A stretch of 64,000 nt of DNA from Mycobacterium sp. E1214 (GTDB taxonomy: Bacteria; Actinomycetota; Actinomycetes; Mycobacteriales; Mycobacteriaceae): contig NZ_LZJC01000165.1 in the NCBI RefSeq assembly GCF_001666755.1, positions 1 to 64,000 on the forward strand, written 5' to 3'. Position numbers and translations under genes: made by a program. This document shows positions 1 to 7,209 of this stretch, one piece after another. Under the pieces are notes generated by a model, which searched no databases, had not been told where the DNA came from, and saw only the letters and a program-made list of their open reading frames with translations. The number at the start of each line of letters is the position of its first letter. Within the stretch, counting starts at the first letter, position 1.

Positions 1-29
1 CGATGGGTCCATCGTGACCGCGGCGGTCG
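1..29. terminator. Two short hairpins at the window edge
   Basis: A perfect palindrome CGATGG-GT-CCATCG occupies positions 1-14, and a second short stem GACCGC/GCGGTC follows at about 16-28. They lie just beyond the stop codon of the DoxX-like gene on the minus strand. There is no U-run, so a factor-independent terminator is only a possibility, and the window edge hides the other side. Confidence 0.25.
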
Positions 30-33
30 CGTA

Positions 34-390
34 TTACCGGCGGCTCGGGCCCTTCACCGTCATGACGGCGAACGTCGCCAGAAACGACGCCGCCGGGAGC
101 ACGTTGACGGGCTTGTCGTGCGCCCGGACGTGCGCGCCCACGGCCAACGCGAAATACAACGTCAGCATCGCGGTCGTCAGCCGCGCCAGCGCCGGGAACC
201 AGGTGACCGACAGCAACCCGACCGCGGCCGCGGCCTTGACCACCGGCAGGATGCGCCGAAGGTTATCGGGCACCTCGAGGTCGTCGAGGATTTTCTTGAT
301 CGGCGCCACCTGCACCGCGCAGGCCACCGCGTCGACGGCATGAAAGGCCGCCAGTCCCGTGTACGTCTTCGGTGAAGTCAAGACAGTCAT
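34..390 (-). CDS. DoxX-like small integral membrane protein
   Basis: This 118-residue protein has the size and hydrophobic pattern of the DoxX/DoxX-like family: about four membrane segments, with a conserved-looking V-x-A-A-A-A-V-G-L stretch near residues 50-60. Family members sit in the cytoplasmic membrane and have been linked to redox or oxidative-stress functions, but no reaction can be assigned here. The start is the ATG at 390, with a weak AGGA-type ribosome site about 7 nt upstream. It is divergent from the following gene. In M. tuberculosis an NfeD/SPFH pair (Rv1487-Rv1488) lies next to the Rv1486c homologue, so synteny ends here. The family call is fairly safe; the function is unknown. 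Confidence 0.75.
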   Translation of the reverse strand: MTVLTSPKTYTGLAAFHAVDAVACAVQVAPIKKILDDLEVPDNLRRILPVVKAAAAVGLLSVTWFPALARLTTAMLTLYFALAVGAHVRAHDKPVNVLPAASFLATFAVMTVKGPSRR

Positions 391-562
391 CCGGCAATCC
401 TATGGAGTGCCGTCGCGCGCCACACCGGCCCGCCGCGACGCACCGAAAACTAATCCGAGGCCGAGCCCGCCCACCGCCCGGCACCTGCGCAGACAGCGGC
501 CGAGCGGTGCGGCCGGTGCCCGCCCGCGTCGCGCGCGCCCGGCCTGCGCCCGACAAAACAAC

Positions 563-568
563 TACACT
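563..568 (+). promoter_or_regulatory. -10 box of the Rv1486c homologue
   Basis: TACACT fits the mycobacterial TANNNT -10 pattern. It ends 8 nt before the GTG at 577 but only 2 nt before the in-frame GTG at 571. If the box is used, transcription would begin at about the second GTG, giving a leaderless message. No convincing -35 box is seen. Confidence 0.4.
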
Positions 569-576
569 GCGTGATC

Positions 577-1509
577 GTGTGGTGTCCCAGTGTTTCGCTG
601 TCCCTGTGGGCCAACGCCTGGCTCGCGGGTAAGGCCGCGCCCGACGACGTCTTGGACGCGTTATCCGTTTGGGCGCCAAAGCAATCGGTGACCGCGTATG
701 ATGCGGTCGCCGCGGGTCACACCGGCCTGCCCTGGCCTGATGTCAACGACGCGGGCACCGTCACACTGCTGCAGACGCTTCGCGCGGCGGCCGGCCGGCC
801 GGCCGGTAACGGCCCGCTACGCGGCACGATCAACGTCGTCCTGCCGGTGCCCGGTGACGTCCGCGGCCTGGCGCCCGGTACGCAGTTCGAGCGCGACGCG
901 ATGGCCGCCGGTGAGGCCGTCATCATCGCCAACCCGGATGCCCCCGCTACCGCGGTCGGGCTGGTGCCCGAGTTCTCCTACGACGGCTTCGAGGACACGC
1001 GCGACGACGAGCCTGGCTTCGCGGAATCGTGCGCGCTCGCCTGGACGGTCTATTCGCTGCCCGGTGCGCCGGTGTTGGACCACTACGAGCTGGGCGACGC
1101 CGAGTACACGCTGCGCTCGGCGGTGCGATCGGCCGCCGACGCGCTCGGCGCGATCGGACTGGCCTCCGCCACCGCCGACATCGACGACCCACGCGGGCTG
1201 GTCGAGCAGTTGCTGGAATCGACTCGCCAGCACCGCATTCCGGAACACGCACCCACGCGCGCCCTGCGGGTGCTGGAAAACGCGGCGCACGTCGATGCGA
1301 TCATTTCCGTCAGCGCAGGCCTGAGCCGATCGTCCGACTCGCCGGATCGGTTCGCCGCTCCTGTCGCTGCCGGCGTGGAACCGCTTGGCACGCAATCGTC
1401 TTCGGAAGCTCGCATCGCCGGCGACGCGCTACGGCCGCTGACGGCGGTGGTGCGTTCGGCGCGCATGGCCGCGGTGACCGCGATCCTGCACTCGGCCTGG
1501 GCCGACTAG
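577..1509 (+). CDS. Conserved hypothetical protein (Rv1486c homologue)
   Basis: This protein of about 310 residues has no motif I recognise. It is soluble-looking, starts MWCPSVSLSLW, and carries alternating acidic and alanine-rich stretches. Its identity rests on position: it is convergent with hemH at the end of the fabG1-inhA-hemH operon, exactly where Rv1486c lies in M. tuberculosis. Its last 4 bases overlap the 3' end of hemH on the other strand. Two in-frame GTG codons (571 and 577) are possible starts; 577 is preferred because the TACACT box ends only 2 nt before 571. The protein is real by coding pattern and synteny, but its function is unknown. Confidence 0.8.
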   Translation: MWCPSVSLSLWANAWLAGKAAPDDVLDALSVWAPKQSVTAYDAVAAGHTGLPWPDVNDAGTVTLLQTLRAAAGRPAGNGPLRGTINVVLPVPGDVRGLAPGTQFERDAMAAGEAVIIANPDAPATAVGLVPEFSYDGFEDTRDDEPGFAESCALAWTVYSLPGAPVLDHYELGDAEYTLRSAVRSAADALGAIGLASATADIDDPRGLVEQLLESTRQHRIPEHAPTRALRVLENAAHVDAIISVSAGLSRSSDSPDRFAAPVAAGVEPLGTQSSSEARIAGDALRPLTAVVRSARMAAVTAILHSAWAD

Positions 1510-2510
1510 TCGCCTCTGGCGCAGTGCGGCGGCCGGCACGGCGCGCCGTTCACCCCGGCGAGGCATCCGGGCACCGGATTCGCGCCGGGCAAGCGCGTCG
1601 GTGGGCGGCCGGTACGCAGTTCGTCGACCAAATCCGCTGCGAGGCGGGCGAACCGGCGGTCCGCGTTGAACGTCGCAGCCCGCGCCAGCGCGATGCCCGA
1701 CGCTTGCACCTGCTCCCGCAGCTCCGTGTCGAGGTCCCACACCACCTCGATGTGATCCGAAACGAACCCGACCGGGCAGACGATGACGGACGTGGTGCGC
1801 GCCTCGGCCAACGCCCTGAGATGGTCGCCGATGTCCGGCTCCAGCCACGGCACCTGCGGGGGCCCCGACCGCGACTGCCACGCGAGGTCATAGTCGGTGT
1901 AGCCGGCGGCGGAAGCGATAAGGCTTGCGGCGTAAGCGACTTGGCGGCTGTAGAGGTTGGGGCCCAGACGGTCGTCGGCCGCCACGGGTACCGAGTGCGC
2001 GGTGAACACCAGCCGCGCGTCGCGGGGCACGCTTTGGGCGGCGGCCGCGATGTTGTCGGCGAACATCTCGACGAACAGCGGGTGGTCGAAATACCGCCTC
2101 AGCTTCACCAATTCGGGCGCGTCGGGCCCGGCGGCCGCGCGGGCACGGGCGATGTCTTCGGCGTACTGCGTGCAGCCGGAATAGCCGCTCCACGCCGACG
2201 TGGTGAAGACGGCGGCGCGACGAATCCCGTTGTCGCGCATGGCCGTGACGGCGTCTTCGACGTACGGCTGCCAGTTGCGGTTACCGAAGTACACCGGCAC
2301 GTCCAACTCGGCACGCAACTCGGTGAGCAAGGCCCGGTTGATTCCGTTGATCGGCGACACACCACCGAAATGCAGGTAATGCTCGGCGACGTCGTCAAGC
2401 CGCTCGGGCGGCACGTTGCGCCCACGGGTCACGTTCTCCAGGAAGGGCCGCACCTGCTCGGGCCCCTCCGGTCCCCCGAAGGACAGCAGCAGGACCGCGT
2501 CGAAATCCAC
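1506..2510 (-). CDS. hemH: Ferrochelatase
   Basis: This cytosolic enzyme inserts Fe(II) into a porphyrin at the end of heme synthesis; in actinobacteria the substrate is usually coproporphyrin III. The 334-residue protein opens with LLLSFGGPEGPEQV and contains the FTAHSVP segment with the catalytic histidine and a VCPVGFVSDHIEV segment with the active-site glutamate. Cysteines 316, 325 and 330 at the C-terminus match the extra cysteines that bind a [2Fe-2S] cluster in mycobacterial ferrochelatase. The start is GTG at 2510, 6 nt after inhA, so it is the third gene of the fabG1-inhA-hemH operon. It is called hemZ in M. tuberculosis. Confidence 0.96.
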   Translation of the reverse strand: MDFDAVLLLSFGGPEGPEQVRPFLENVTRGRNVPPERLDDVAEHYLHFGGVSPINGINRALLTELRAELDVPVYFGNRNWQPYVEDAVTAMRDNGIRRAAVFTTSAWSGYSGCTQYAEDIARARAAAGPDAPELVKLRRYFDHPLFVEMFADNIAAAAQSVPRDARLVFTAHSVPVAADDRLGPNLYSRQVAYAASLIASAAGYTDYDLAWQSRSGPPQVPWLEPDIGDHLRALAEARTTSVIVCPVGFVSDHIEVVWDLDTELREQVQASGIALARAATFNADRRFARLAADLVDELRTGRPPTRLPGANPVPGCLAGVNGAPCRPPHCARGD

Positions 2511-2516
2511 TGCGGG

Positions 2517-3326
2517 CTAGAGTAACTGAGTGCTGGCGCCGCCGTCGGCGAAGATGATGGTGCCGGTGGTGGCGGGCAACCAGTCGGATAGGACGGCGCA
2601 GACCGTCTTCGCGACGGGGGTGGGGTCCTTCATGTTCCAACCGATCGGGGCGCGTTGGTCCCAGCCCTCCTCCAGCAGCTGCATCTGCGCCCCGGCCTCC
2701 TCGCCGAGCGCACCACCGACGATCGCGCTCATGGCCAGCGTCCGGATCGGGCCGGCGGCAACAAGGTTCGAGCGCACGCCATACTTGCCGGCCTCGCGTG
2801 CGACGAAGCGGTTCACCGACTCCAGCGCGCTCTTGGCGACCGTCATCCAGTTGTAGGCCGGCATGGCGCGGCTGGGGTCGAAGTCCATGCCGACGATCGA
2901 GCCGCCGGGATTCATGATCGGCAGCAACGCCTTGGCCAGCGAGGCGTACGAATACGCCGAGATGTGAATGCCTTTGGACACGTCCTCATACGGCGCGTCG
3001 AAGAACGGGTTGATGCCCATCCCGGTCTGCGGCATGAAGCCGATCGAATGCACCACGCCGTCGAGCTTGTTACCCTCGCCGATCTCGGCGGTCACCCGCT
3101 CGGCCAGGGTCGCCAGGTGCTTTTCGTCCTGAACGTCGAGCTCGATGAGCGGAGCCTTCTCGGGCAGCCGGTCGGCGATGCGCTGGATCAGTCGCAACCG
3201 GTCGAACCCGGTCAGCACCAGTTGGGCTCCCGCTTCCTGGGCCGCCTTGGCGATGTGGAACGCGATCGACGAGTCGGTGATGATGCCGCTGACCAGGATT
3301 CGTTTGCCGTCGAGCAGTCCTGCCAT
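2517..3326 (-). CDS. inhA: NADH-dependent enoyl-ACP reductase InhA
   Basis: InhA reduces the trans-2-enoyl-ACP intermediate in the FAS-II cycle that builds meromycolic acids, and it is the target of the isoniazid-NAD adduct. The 269-residue protein has the family's GIITDSSIA nucleotide motif at residues 14-22 and the catalytic Tyr158 and Lys165 in the order expected of a divergent short-chain dehydrogenase. Ile16, Ile21, Ser94 and Ile95, positions known for isoniazid-resistance changes, are all the susceptible type. The start is ATG at 3326, after a 32-nt gap from fabG1. An upstream in-frame extension is possible in the sequence but runs into fabG1 and is rejected. Confidence 0.98.
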   Translation of the reverse strand: MAGLLDGKRILVSGIITDSSIAFHIAKAAQEAGAQLVLTGFDRLRLIQRIADRLPEKAPLIELDVQDEKHLATLAERVTAEIGEGNKLDGVVHSIGFMPQTGMGINPFFDAPYEDVSKGIHISAYSYASLAKALLPIMNPGGSIVGMDFDPSRAMPAYNWMTVAKSALESVNRFVAREAGKYGVRSNLVAAGPIRTLAMSAIVGGALGEEAGAQMQLLEEGWDQRAPIGWNMKDPTPVAKTVCAVLSDWLPATTGTIIFADGGASTQLL

Positions 3327-3358
3327 GTCCGTCCTTTGTGTCTTCGTCGTGGTTGAAA

Positions 3359-4123
3359 TCAGTGGCCCATGCCCATGCCGCCGTCGACCGGGATGACGGC
3401 GCCGGCAATGTAACTGGCATCCTCGGACGCCAGGAAGCTGACCGCCCCGGCGACCTCCTCGGCGGTGCCGACCCGCTTGGCGGGAATGAACTCCAAGGCG
3501 CCGGCCTGAATCCGCTCGTCGAGCGACCGGGTCATTTCGGTGTCGATGTACCCCGGGGCAACGACATTCGCGGTGACCCCGGCCTTGGACAGCTCCCGCG
3601 AGATCGAGCGGGCCATGCCGATCAGGCCCGCCTTGGCGGCCGCGTAGTTCGCCTGGTTCCCGATGCCCCACATGCCCGATACCGAACCGATGAAGATGAT
3701 GCGGCCGAATCGCTTGCGCTGCATGCTGCGCGAGGCCCGCTGGGCTACCCGGAACGCCCCGGTGAGGTTCGCATTGATGACCTCGGTGAACCGGTCTTCG
3801 GTCATCCGGATGAGGAACGCGTCCTTCGAGATGCCGGCGTTGGACACCAGCACCTCCACCGGCCCCTGGTGCTCCTCGACCTCCTTGAAGGCGCGGTCGA
3901 CGGCGTCGTTGTCGGTGACGTCACAGACGACACCGAACAGCCCCTCGGGTGCGCCGGATCCGCGGTGCGTAACGGCCACCTTGTGACCGTCGGCGGCAAG
4001 CCGCTGCGCGATCGCGAGGCCGATGCCCCGGTTTCCGCCCGTCACCAGCACGGAGCGGGACACGAATGCGGGTTTGCCGGCGGCGGCGGGTTCGGCGGGG
4101 TTGTCAGTGGCTGCGTCAGTCAC
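3359..4123 (-). CDS. fabG1: 3-oxoacyl-ACP reductase FabG1 (MabA)
   Basis: FabG1 carries out NADPH-dependent reduction of beta-ketoacyl-ACP in FAS-II mycolic acid elongation. The 254-residue short-chain dehydrogenase has the TGGNRGIG cofactor motif near residue 28, an NAG motif, and the triad Ser147, Tyr160 and Lys164 (YAAAK). These are offset by 7 from the M. tuberculosis Ser140/Tyr153/Lys157 because the N-terminus is 7 residues longer. The start is GTG at 4123, immediately behind a -10 box whose spacing suits a leaderless transcript. It is the first gene of fabG1-inhA-hemH. Confidence 0.97.
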   Translation of the reverse strand: MTDAATDNPAEPAAAGKPAFVSRSVLVTGGNRGIGLAIAQRLAADGHKVAVTHRGSGAPEGLFGVVCDVTDNDAVDRAFKEVEEHQGPVEVLVSNAGISKDAFLIRMTEDRFTEVINANLTGAFRVAQRASRSMQRKRFGRIIFIGSVSGMWGIGNQANYAAAKAGLIGMARSISRELSKAGVTANVVAPGYIDTEMTRSLDERIQAGALEFIPAKRVGTAEEVAGAVSFLASEDASYIAGAVIPVDGGMGMGH

Positions 4124-4130
4124 CCGGCCA

Positions 4131-4138
4131 ACTTATCG
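4131..4138 (-). promoter_or_regulatory. fabG1-inhA promoter -10 region
   Basis: On the minus strand the sequence GATAAG lies at -14 to -9 relative to the GTG of fabG1, followed by TT and six more bases. This corresponds base for base to the GATAGGTT region of the M. tuberculosis fabG1 promoter. The positions equivalent to -15 (C) and -8 (T), where resistance mutations occur in that species, are unchanged. The spacing suits a start of transcription at or next to the GTG. Confidence 0.6.
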
Positions 4139-4212
4139 CCTCGGCCGGCCGCCCGGAAAACCTCCCCCGTTTCGGCGCCGCGACCGTCAGCGGGGCGTGC
4201 GTGCCGGGCCGG

Positions 4213-4221
4213 TTATCCACA
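4213..4221 (+). promoter_or_regulatory. Perfect DnaA-box consensus (TTATCCACA)
   Basis: The nonamer TTATCCACA matches the bacterial DnaA-box consensus exactly. It lies 52 bp upstream of the DUF559 endonuclease gene and overlaps by 2 bases the left copy of the flanking inverted repeat. A single box in a GC-rich genome could be chance, so function is unproven. Confidence 0.35.
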
Positions 4222-4238
4222 GTGGGCTTACGCCCGCG
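4220..4238 (+). repeat. Left inverted-repeat arm flanking the DUF559 gene
   Basis: The 19-nt arm begins CAGTGGGCTTACGC. Its reverse complement, with one mismatch in 19, lies at 5103-5121, just after the DUF559 gene, so the coding region sits between two inverted arms. The first 14 bases pair perfectly. It may be a dispersed genomic repeat or a mark of gene acquisition. Confidence 0.5.
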
Positions 4239-4250
4239 GGGATTCTGTCG

Positions 4251-4264
4251 GTGCGCCAGCGCAC
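4251..4264 (+). promoter_or_regulatory. Small hairpin just before the DUF559 start codon
   Basis: GTGCGC-CA-GCGCAC is a perfect 6-bp stem with a 2-nt loop, ending 9 nt before the ATG at 4274. It could occlude ribosome entry, and no clear Shine-Dalgarno sequence is visible. A regulatory role is inferred from position only. Confidence 0.25.
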
Positions 4265-4273
4265 AGTGCGCCC

Positions 4274-5113
4274 ATGACGGGACCCTTCCTAGGCAGCGAG
4301 GCCTTGGCTGCCGGCGCGCTGACCCCTCATGAGCTGCGCACCCGATATACGGCGCTGCACAAAGACGTGTACGTGCACAGAGACACCGAACTGACGGCCG
4401 TGGTGCGGGCGAAGGCCTGCTGGCTGCGGTCCCGGCGCCGCGGCGTCCTGGCCGGGTTCTCCGCCTCGGCGCTGCACGGTGCGAAGTGGATCGATACGGC
4501 ATTGCCAGCCGCGATCATCGACACCAACCGCTGGCCCACCGCCGACGTGCAGGTTTGGGAAGAGCGGATCGAGGCCGACGAGATCACCGTCGTCGCGGGC
4601 ATGCGGGTCACGACGCCGGCGCGAACAGCGCTCGATCTGGCCCGGCGCTGCCCGCAGGGTGTGGCTGTCGCCGCGATCGACGCCCTCGCGCAGGCGACCG
4701 ACCTAAAGCTGGCCGACGTCGAGTTGTTGGTCAACCGCTATCGGGGACGGCGCGGCATGAAGGCCGCCCGCGTCGCCCTCGAACTGATCGACGGTGGCGC
4801 GCAATCGCCCAAGGAGACCTGGCTGCGACTTCTGTTGATCCACGCGGGATTTCCCCCGCCGCAGACGCAGATCGCCGTGCGCAACGAATGGGGCTGGGTC
4901 GAGGCGTATCTGGACATGGGCTGGGAGGACATCAAGGTCGCCGTCGAGTACGACGGCGACCAGCACCGAGCCAGCCGCTATCAGTACGTCAAGGACATCC
5001 GCCGGCTCGAGATGCTCGGGCGATACGGGTGGATCGTCGTCCGGGTCATCGCCGAGGACCATCCCGACGACATCATCCGCCGCGTGCGCGCGGCGCGCGC
5101 GGCGCGAGCGTAA
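4274..5113 (+). CDS. AbiEi-like / DUF559 VSR-type endonuclease
   Basis: The 279-residue protein has two parts. Residues 1-135 resemble the AbiEi-type winged-helix and linker region, with SALHGA near 65-70 and ARTALDLARR near 117-126. Residues 175-279 resemble the DUF559/VSR PD-(D/E)XK nuclease fold: Glu181 in a helix, Asp214 in EAYLDMGWED, and Glu225/Asp227 in VEYDGDQH, followed by YVKDIRRLEML and a WIVVRV strand. Such proteins are common multi-copy orphans in actinobacteria; a DNA nicking or defence role is suspected but unproven. No toxin partner is adjacent. The gene lies alone between fabG1 and the VWA gene, bounded by inverted repeats. The catalytic residues look intact. The ATG at 4274 is chosen because longer in-frame starts run through the fabG1 promoter and gene. 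Confidence 0.8.
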   Translation: MTGPFLGSEALAAGALTPHELRTRYTALHKDVYVHRDTELTAVVRAKACWLRSRRRGVLAGFSASALHGAKWIDTALPAAIIDTNRWPTADVQVWEERIEADEITVVAGMRVTTPARTALDLARRCPQGVAVAAIDALAQATDLKLADVELLVNRYRGRRGMKAARVALELIDGGAQSPKETWLRLLLIHAGFPPPQTQIAVRNEWGWVEAYLDMGWEDIKVAVEYDGDQHRASRYQYVKDIRRLEMLGRYGWIVVRVIAEDHPDDIIRRVRAARAARA

Positions 5114-5162
5114 GCCCACTGCGGAATTTGGGGCCGAAAATCGCGGTGTGCTTACGCTCGCG
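5103..5162. terminator. Long inverted repeat after the DUF559 gene
   Basis: CGCGAGCGTAAGC (5103-5115) pairs perfectly over 13 bp with GCTTACGCTCGCG (5150-5162) around a 34-nt loop. The left arm includes the last codons and stop of the DUF559 gene. The hairpin lies between that gene and the convergent VWA gene, where a two-way terminator would be useful. The same core occurs upstream of the gene at 4220-4238, so it is the third copy of one sequence rather than a plain terminator. Confidence 0.5.
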
Positions 5163-5251
5163 GAGGAAGACGCGGGGCGCGGGAGGAAGGCGCGCGGGGT
5201 GCGCGGCGCGGGGCGCGAGACCAAGCGGGGTGCGCGCGAGACGGGCGTGGG

Positions 5252-6259
5252 CTAGGTGGGCAGGCGGCGGTTGATCAGCAACGCCGCGAGCGCCGCGAGC
5301 GCCAGCACCACCGCGCCCAGCCGCAACCAGCCGACGCTGGCGTCGCCCTTGATCGTCTCGTAGCCGATCTGCTGTTGCAGCGTCGCGTACACCGACTTCA
5401 GCTCCGCCAATGAGGCTGCGCTGTAGGCGTTTCCGCCCGAAAGCTGCGCCACCTTCTTCAGCGTCTCGTCGTCGACGGGCACCGGCTGGCGCTGGTCGTT
5501 GATCTCGACGAAGCCGTACGGCGTGCCGAAGGAGATCGTGGAGATGGGCACGCCCTGATCCTTCGCGGTGCGCGCGGCGGTGAAGGCGCCCTTCGGGTTG
5601 TCCGGGTTGGTCGGCATCGTCTCCTTGCCGTCGGAGAACAACACGATGCGCGCCGGCGGTGGCGAATCGCCGCCGCCGATCACCGCGCCGACGGTGGCGA
5701 TGGCCTGCAGGGCGGTGAAGATGCCCTCGCCGGTCGCGGTGCGGTCGGCGAATTGCAGCTTGTCCAACGCGGACTTGGTGGAGTCGCGGCTAGTGGTCGG
5801 CGACACCAGCACCGTGGCCGTGCCGGCGTACGCGATCAGGCCGAGGTTGATCCCGGGCGTCAGCTCGTCGGCGAACTGCTTGGCCGCCTCCTGCGCCGCG
5901 GCCATGCGGTTGGGCGCCACGTCGGTGGCGCGCATCGACTGCGACACGTCGATCACCAGCATCACCACCGCGCGGTTGCGCGGGATGCGGACGTCCTGGG
6001 TGGGCCCGGCCATCGCGATGGTGAACAACACAAGCGACGCGACCAGCAGAAGCGCCGGGACGTGCCGCCACGTCGAGGGCCGCTTGGGAGCCACGCTTTC
6101 CAGCAGTTCCATGTTGGCAAAGCGCAGCATCCGGCGCTGCCGTGCCAGCTGCATCAGCACGTACAGCGCCGCCAACCCGACCACGACCAGCAGGAACAGG
6201 AAGAACCAGGCGTGCGCGAAACCCGACAGCGACATCGGGCCGAGGAGCGGCAGCGTCAC
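5252..6259 (-). CDS. VWA-domain membrane protein (Rv1481 homologue)
   Basis: The 335-residue protein has two N-terminal membrane segments (about 13-35 and 67-85), a von Willebrand A domain from about residue 95 to 290 facing the cell exterior, and a C-terminal membrane helix. The metal-site motif DVSQS is at residues 104-108, with a FSDGKE segment further on. Together with the upstream DUF58 and MoxR genes it forms the MoxR-DUF58-VWA set found widely in bacteria, where the ATPase is thought to act as a chaperone for metal-site proteins. The start is GTG at 6259, overlapping DUF58 by 4 bases (GTGA). Length and order match Rv1481. Confidence 0.88.
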   Translation of the reverse strand: MTLPLLGPMSLSGFAHAWFFLFLLVVVGLAALYVLMQLARQRRMLRFANMELLESVAPKRPSTWRHVPALLLVASLVLFTIAMAGPTQDVRIPRNRAVVMLVIDVSQSMRATDVAPNRMAAAQEAAKQFADELTPGINLGLIAYAGTATVLVSPTTSRDSTKSALDKLQFADRTATGEGIFTALQAIATVGAVIGGGDSPPPARIVLFSDGKETMPTNPDNPKGAFTAARTAKDQGVPISTISFGTPYGFVEINDQRQPVPVDDETLKKVAQLSGGNAYSAASLAELKSVYATLQQQIGYETIKGDASVGWLRLGAVVLALAALAALLINRRLPT

Positions 6260-7209
6260 TGCCGACCCGCCAGCGCCCCGCGCCGCCGGGATTCCACGAA
6301 TCGAACGATGTCGGCGATCCAGTCGCGGTCGGTGCGCAGCGTCAGGATCGGGGCGCCGCAGCTGCGGACGGTGCGTGCTACCTCGGCGCGGTGCGCCGCG
6401 GCCGCCTTGGCGAAGTCGTCTCGCAGCTGGGCGTCGATGGTGAACTCGCGGGTGGCGCCGGTTTCGGCGTCCTGCAGCACCACGTCGCCGATGTCGGGCA
6501 GTTCCACATCCCTGGGGTCGAGCACCTCGACGGCCAGCACCTCGTGGCGGGCGGCGACCGCCCGCAGCGGGCGCATCCAATTGATCGGCCCCAGGAAGTC
6601 GCTGATGATCACTGCCATGCCGCGGCGGCGCTCGGGCCGGCGCAGCGCGTCGATGGCCGTCGCCAGGTCACCGCGCACCCCGACCGGCGCGCGCGGGGTG
6701 GTGGCGATGGTGCGCAGCAGCGTCTGCTCGTGCTGGCGTCCCGAGCGCGCCGGGACGCGGGTGATGCTGGCGCCGTTGGCGATCACCGCGCCCAGCCGGT
6801 TGCCGCCGCCGCTGTTGAGGAAGGTGATCGCGGCGGCGGCGGCCACCGCGAGGTCGCGCTTCTCGCACCCCACGGTGCCGAAGTCCAGGCTGGCCGACAT
6901 GTCGACCACCAGCCAGGTCTCCAATTCGCGGTCGGCAATCATCTGCCGGACGTGCGGATGGGTGGTGCGCGCGGTGACGGCCCAGTCCATCCGCCGCACG
7001 TCGTCGCCGGGCTGATACTCGCGCGACTCCCCCGGCTCCGAGCCCGGCCCGGGGATCAGGCCGAGGTGGTCGCCGTGCAGGACGCCGTCGAGCTTGCGCT
7101 TGACCGTCAACTCCAGGGTGCGCAGCGCCGCCGACAGCTTCGGGTCGTCGATCAGCCCGCGCTGCATCGAGGGCGGGTGTGACACCGCCGGCCGCTGCGG
7201 ATTCGTCAC
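6256..7209 (-). CDS. DUF58 domain protein (Rv1480 homologue)
   Basis: The 317-residue cytosolic protein carries the DUF58 signature region (REYQPGDDVRRMDW near residue 65) and a VWA-like fold with DMSAS. It is the usual partner of MoxR ATPases. The start is GTG at 7209, which overlaps the moxR1 stop (GTGA), and the end overlaps the VWA gene the same way, so the three are probably translationally coupled. The precise role is unknown. Family context suggests assembly or activation of an envelope complex, and here the upstream neighbours are the peptidoglycan hydrolases RipA and RipB. Confidence 0.87.
   Translation of the reverse strand: MTNPQRPAVSHPPSMQRGLIDDPKLSAALRTLELTVKRKLDGVLHGDHLGLIPGPGSEPGESREYQPGDDVRRMDWAVTARTTHPHVRQMIADRELETWLVVDMSASLDFGTVGCEKRDLAVAAAAAITFLNSGGGNRLGAVIANGASITRVPARSGRQHEQTLLRTIATTPRAPVGVRGDLATAIDALRRPERRRGMAVIISDFLGPINWMRPLRAVAARHEVLAVEVLDPRDVELPDIGDVVLQDAETGATREFTIDAQLRDDFAKAAAAHRAEVARTVRSCGAPILTLRTDRDWIADIVRFVESRRRGALAGRQ

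Noticed and set aside
1029..2525. A 498-codon plus-strand frame across hemH
   Set aside because: It overlaps the Rv1486c homologue in another frame and the antisense of hemH; the composition is that of a shadow frame.
3327..3671. N-terminal extension of InhA into fabG1
   Set aside because: The extension is the out-of-frame reading of fabG1; InhA homologues begin MAGLLDGKRILVSG at 3326.
4220..5162. The DUF559 gene as a transposon with terminal repeats
   Set aside because: No transposase and no target-site duplication are visible; the arms are short and the right side has two copies, so only an inverted-repeat association is claimed.
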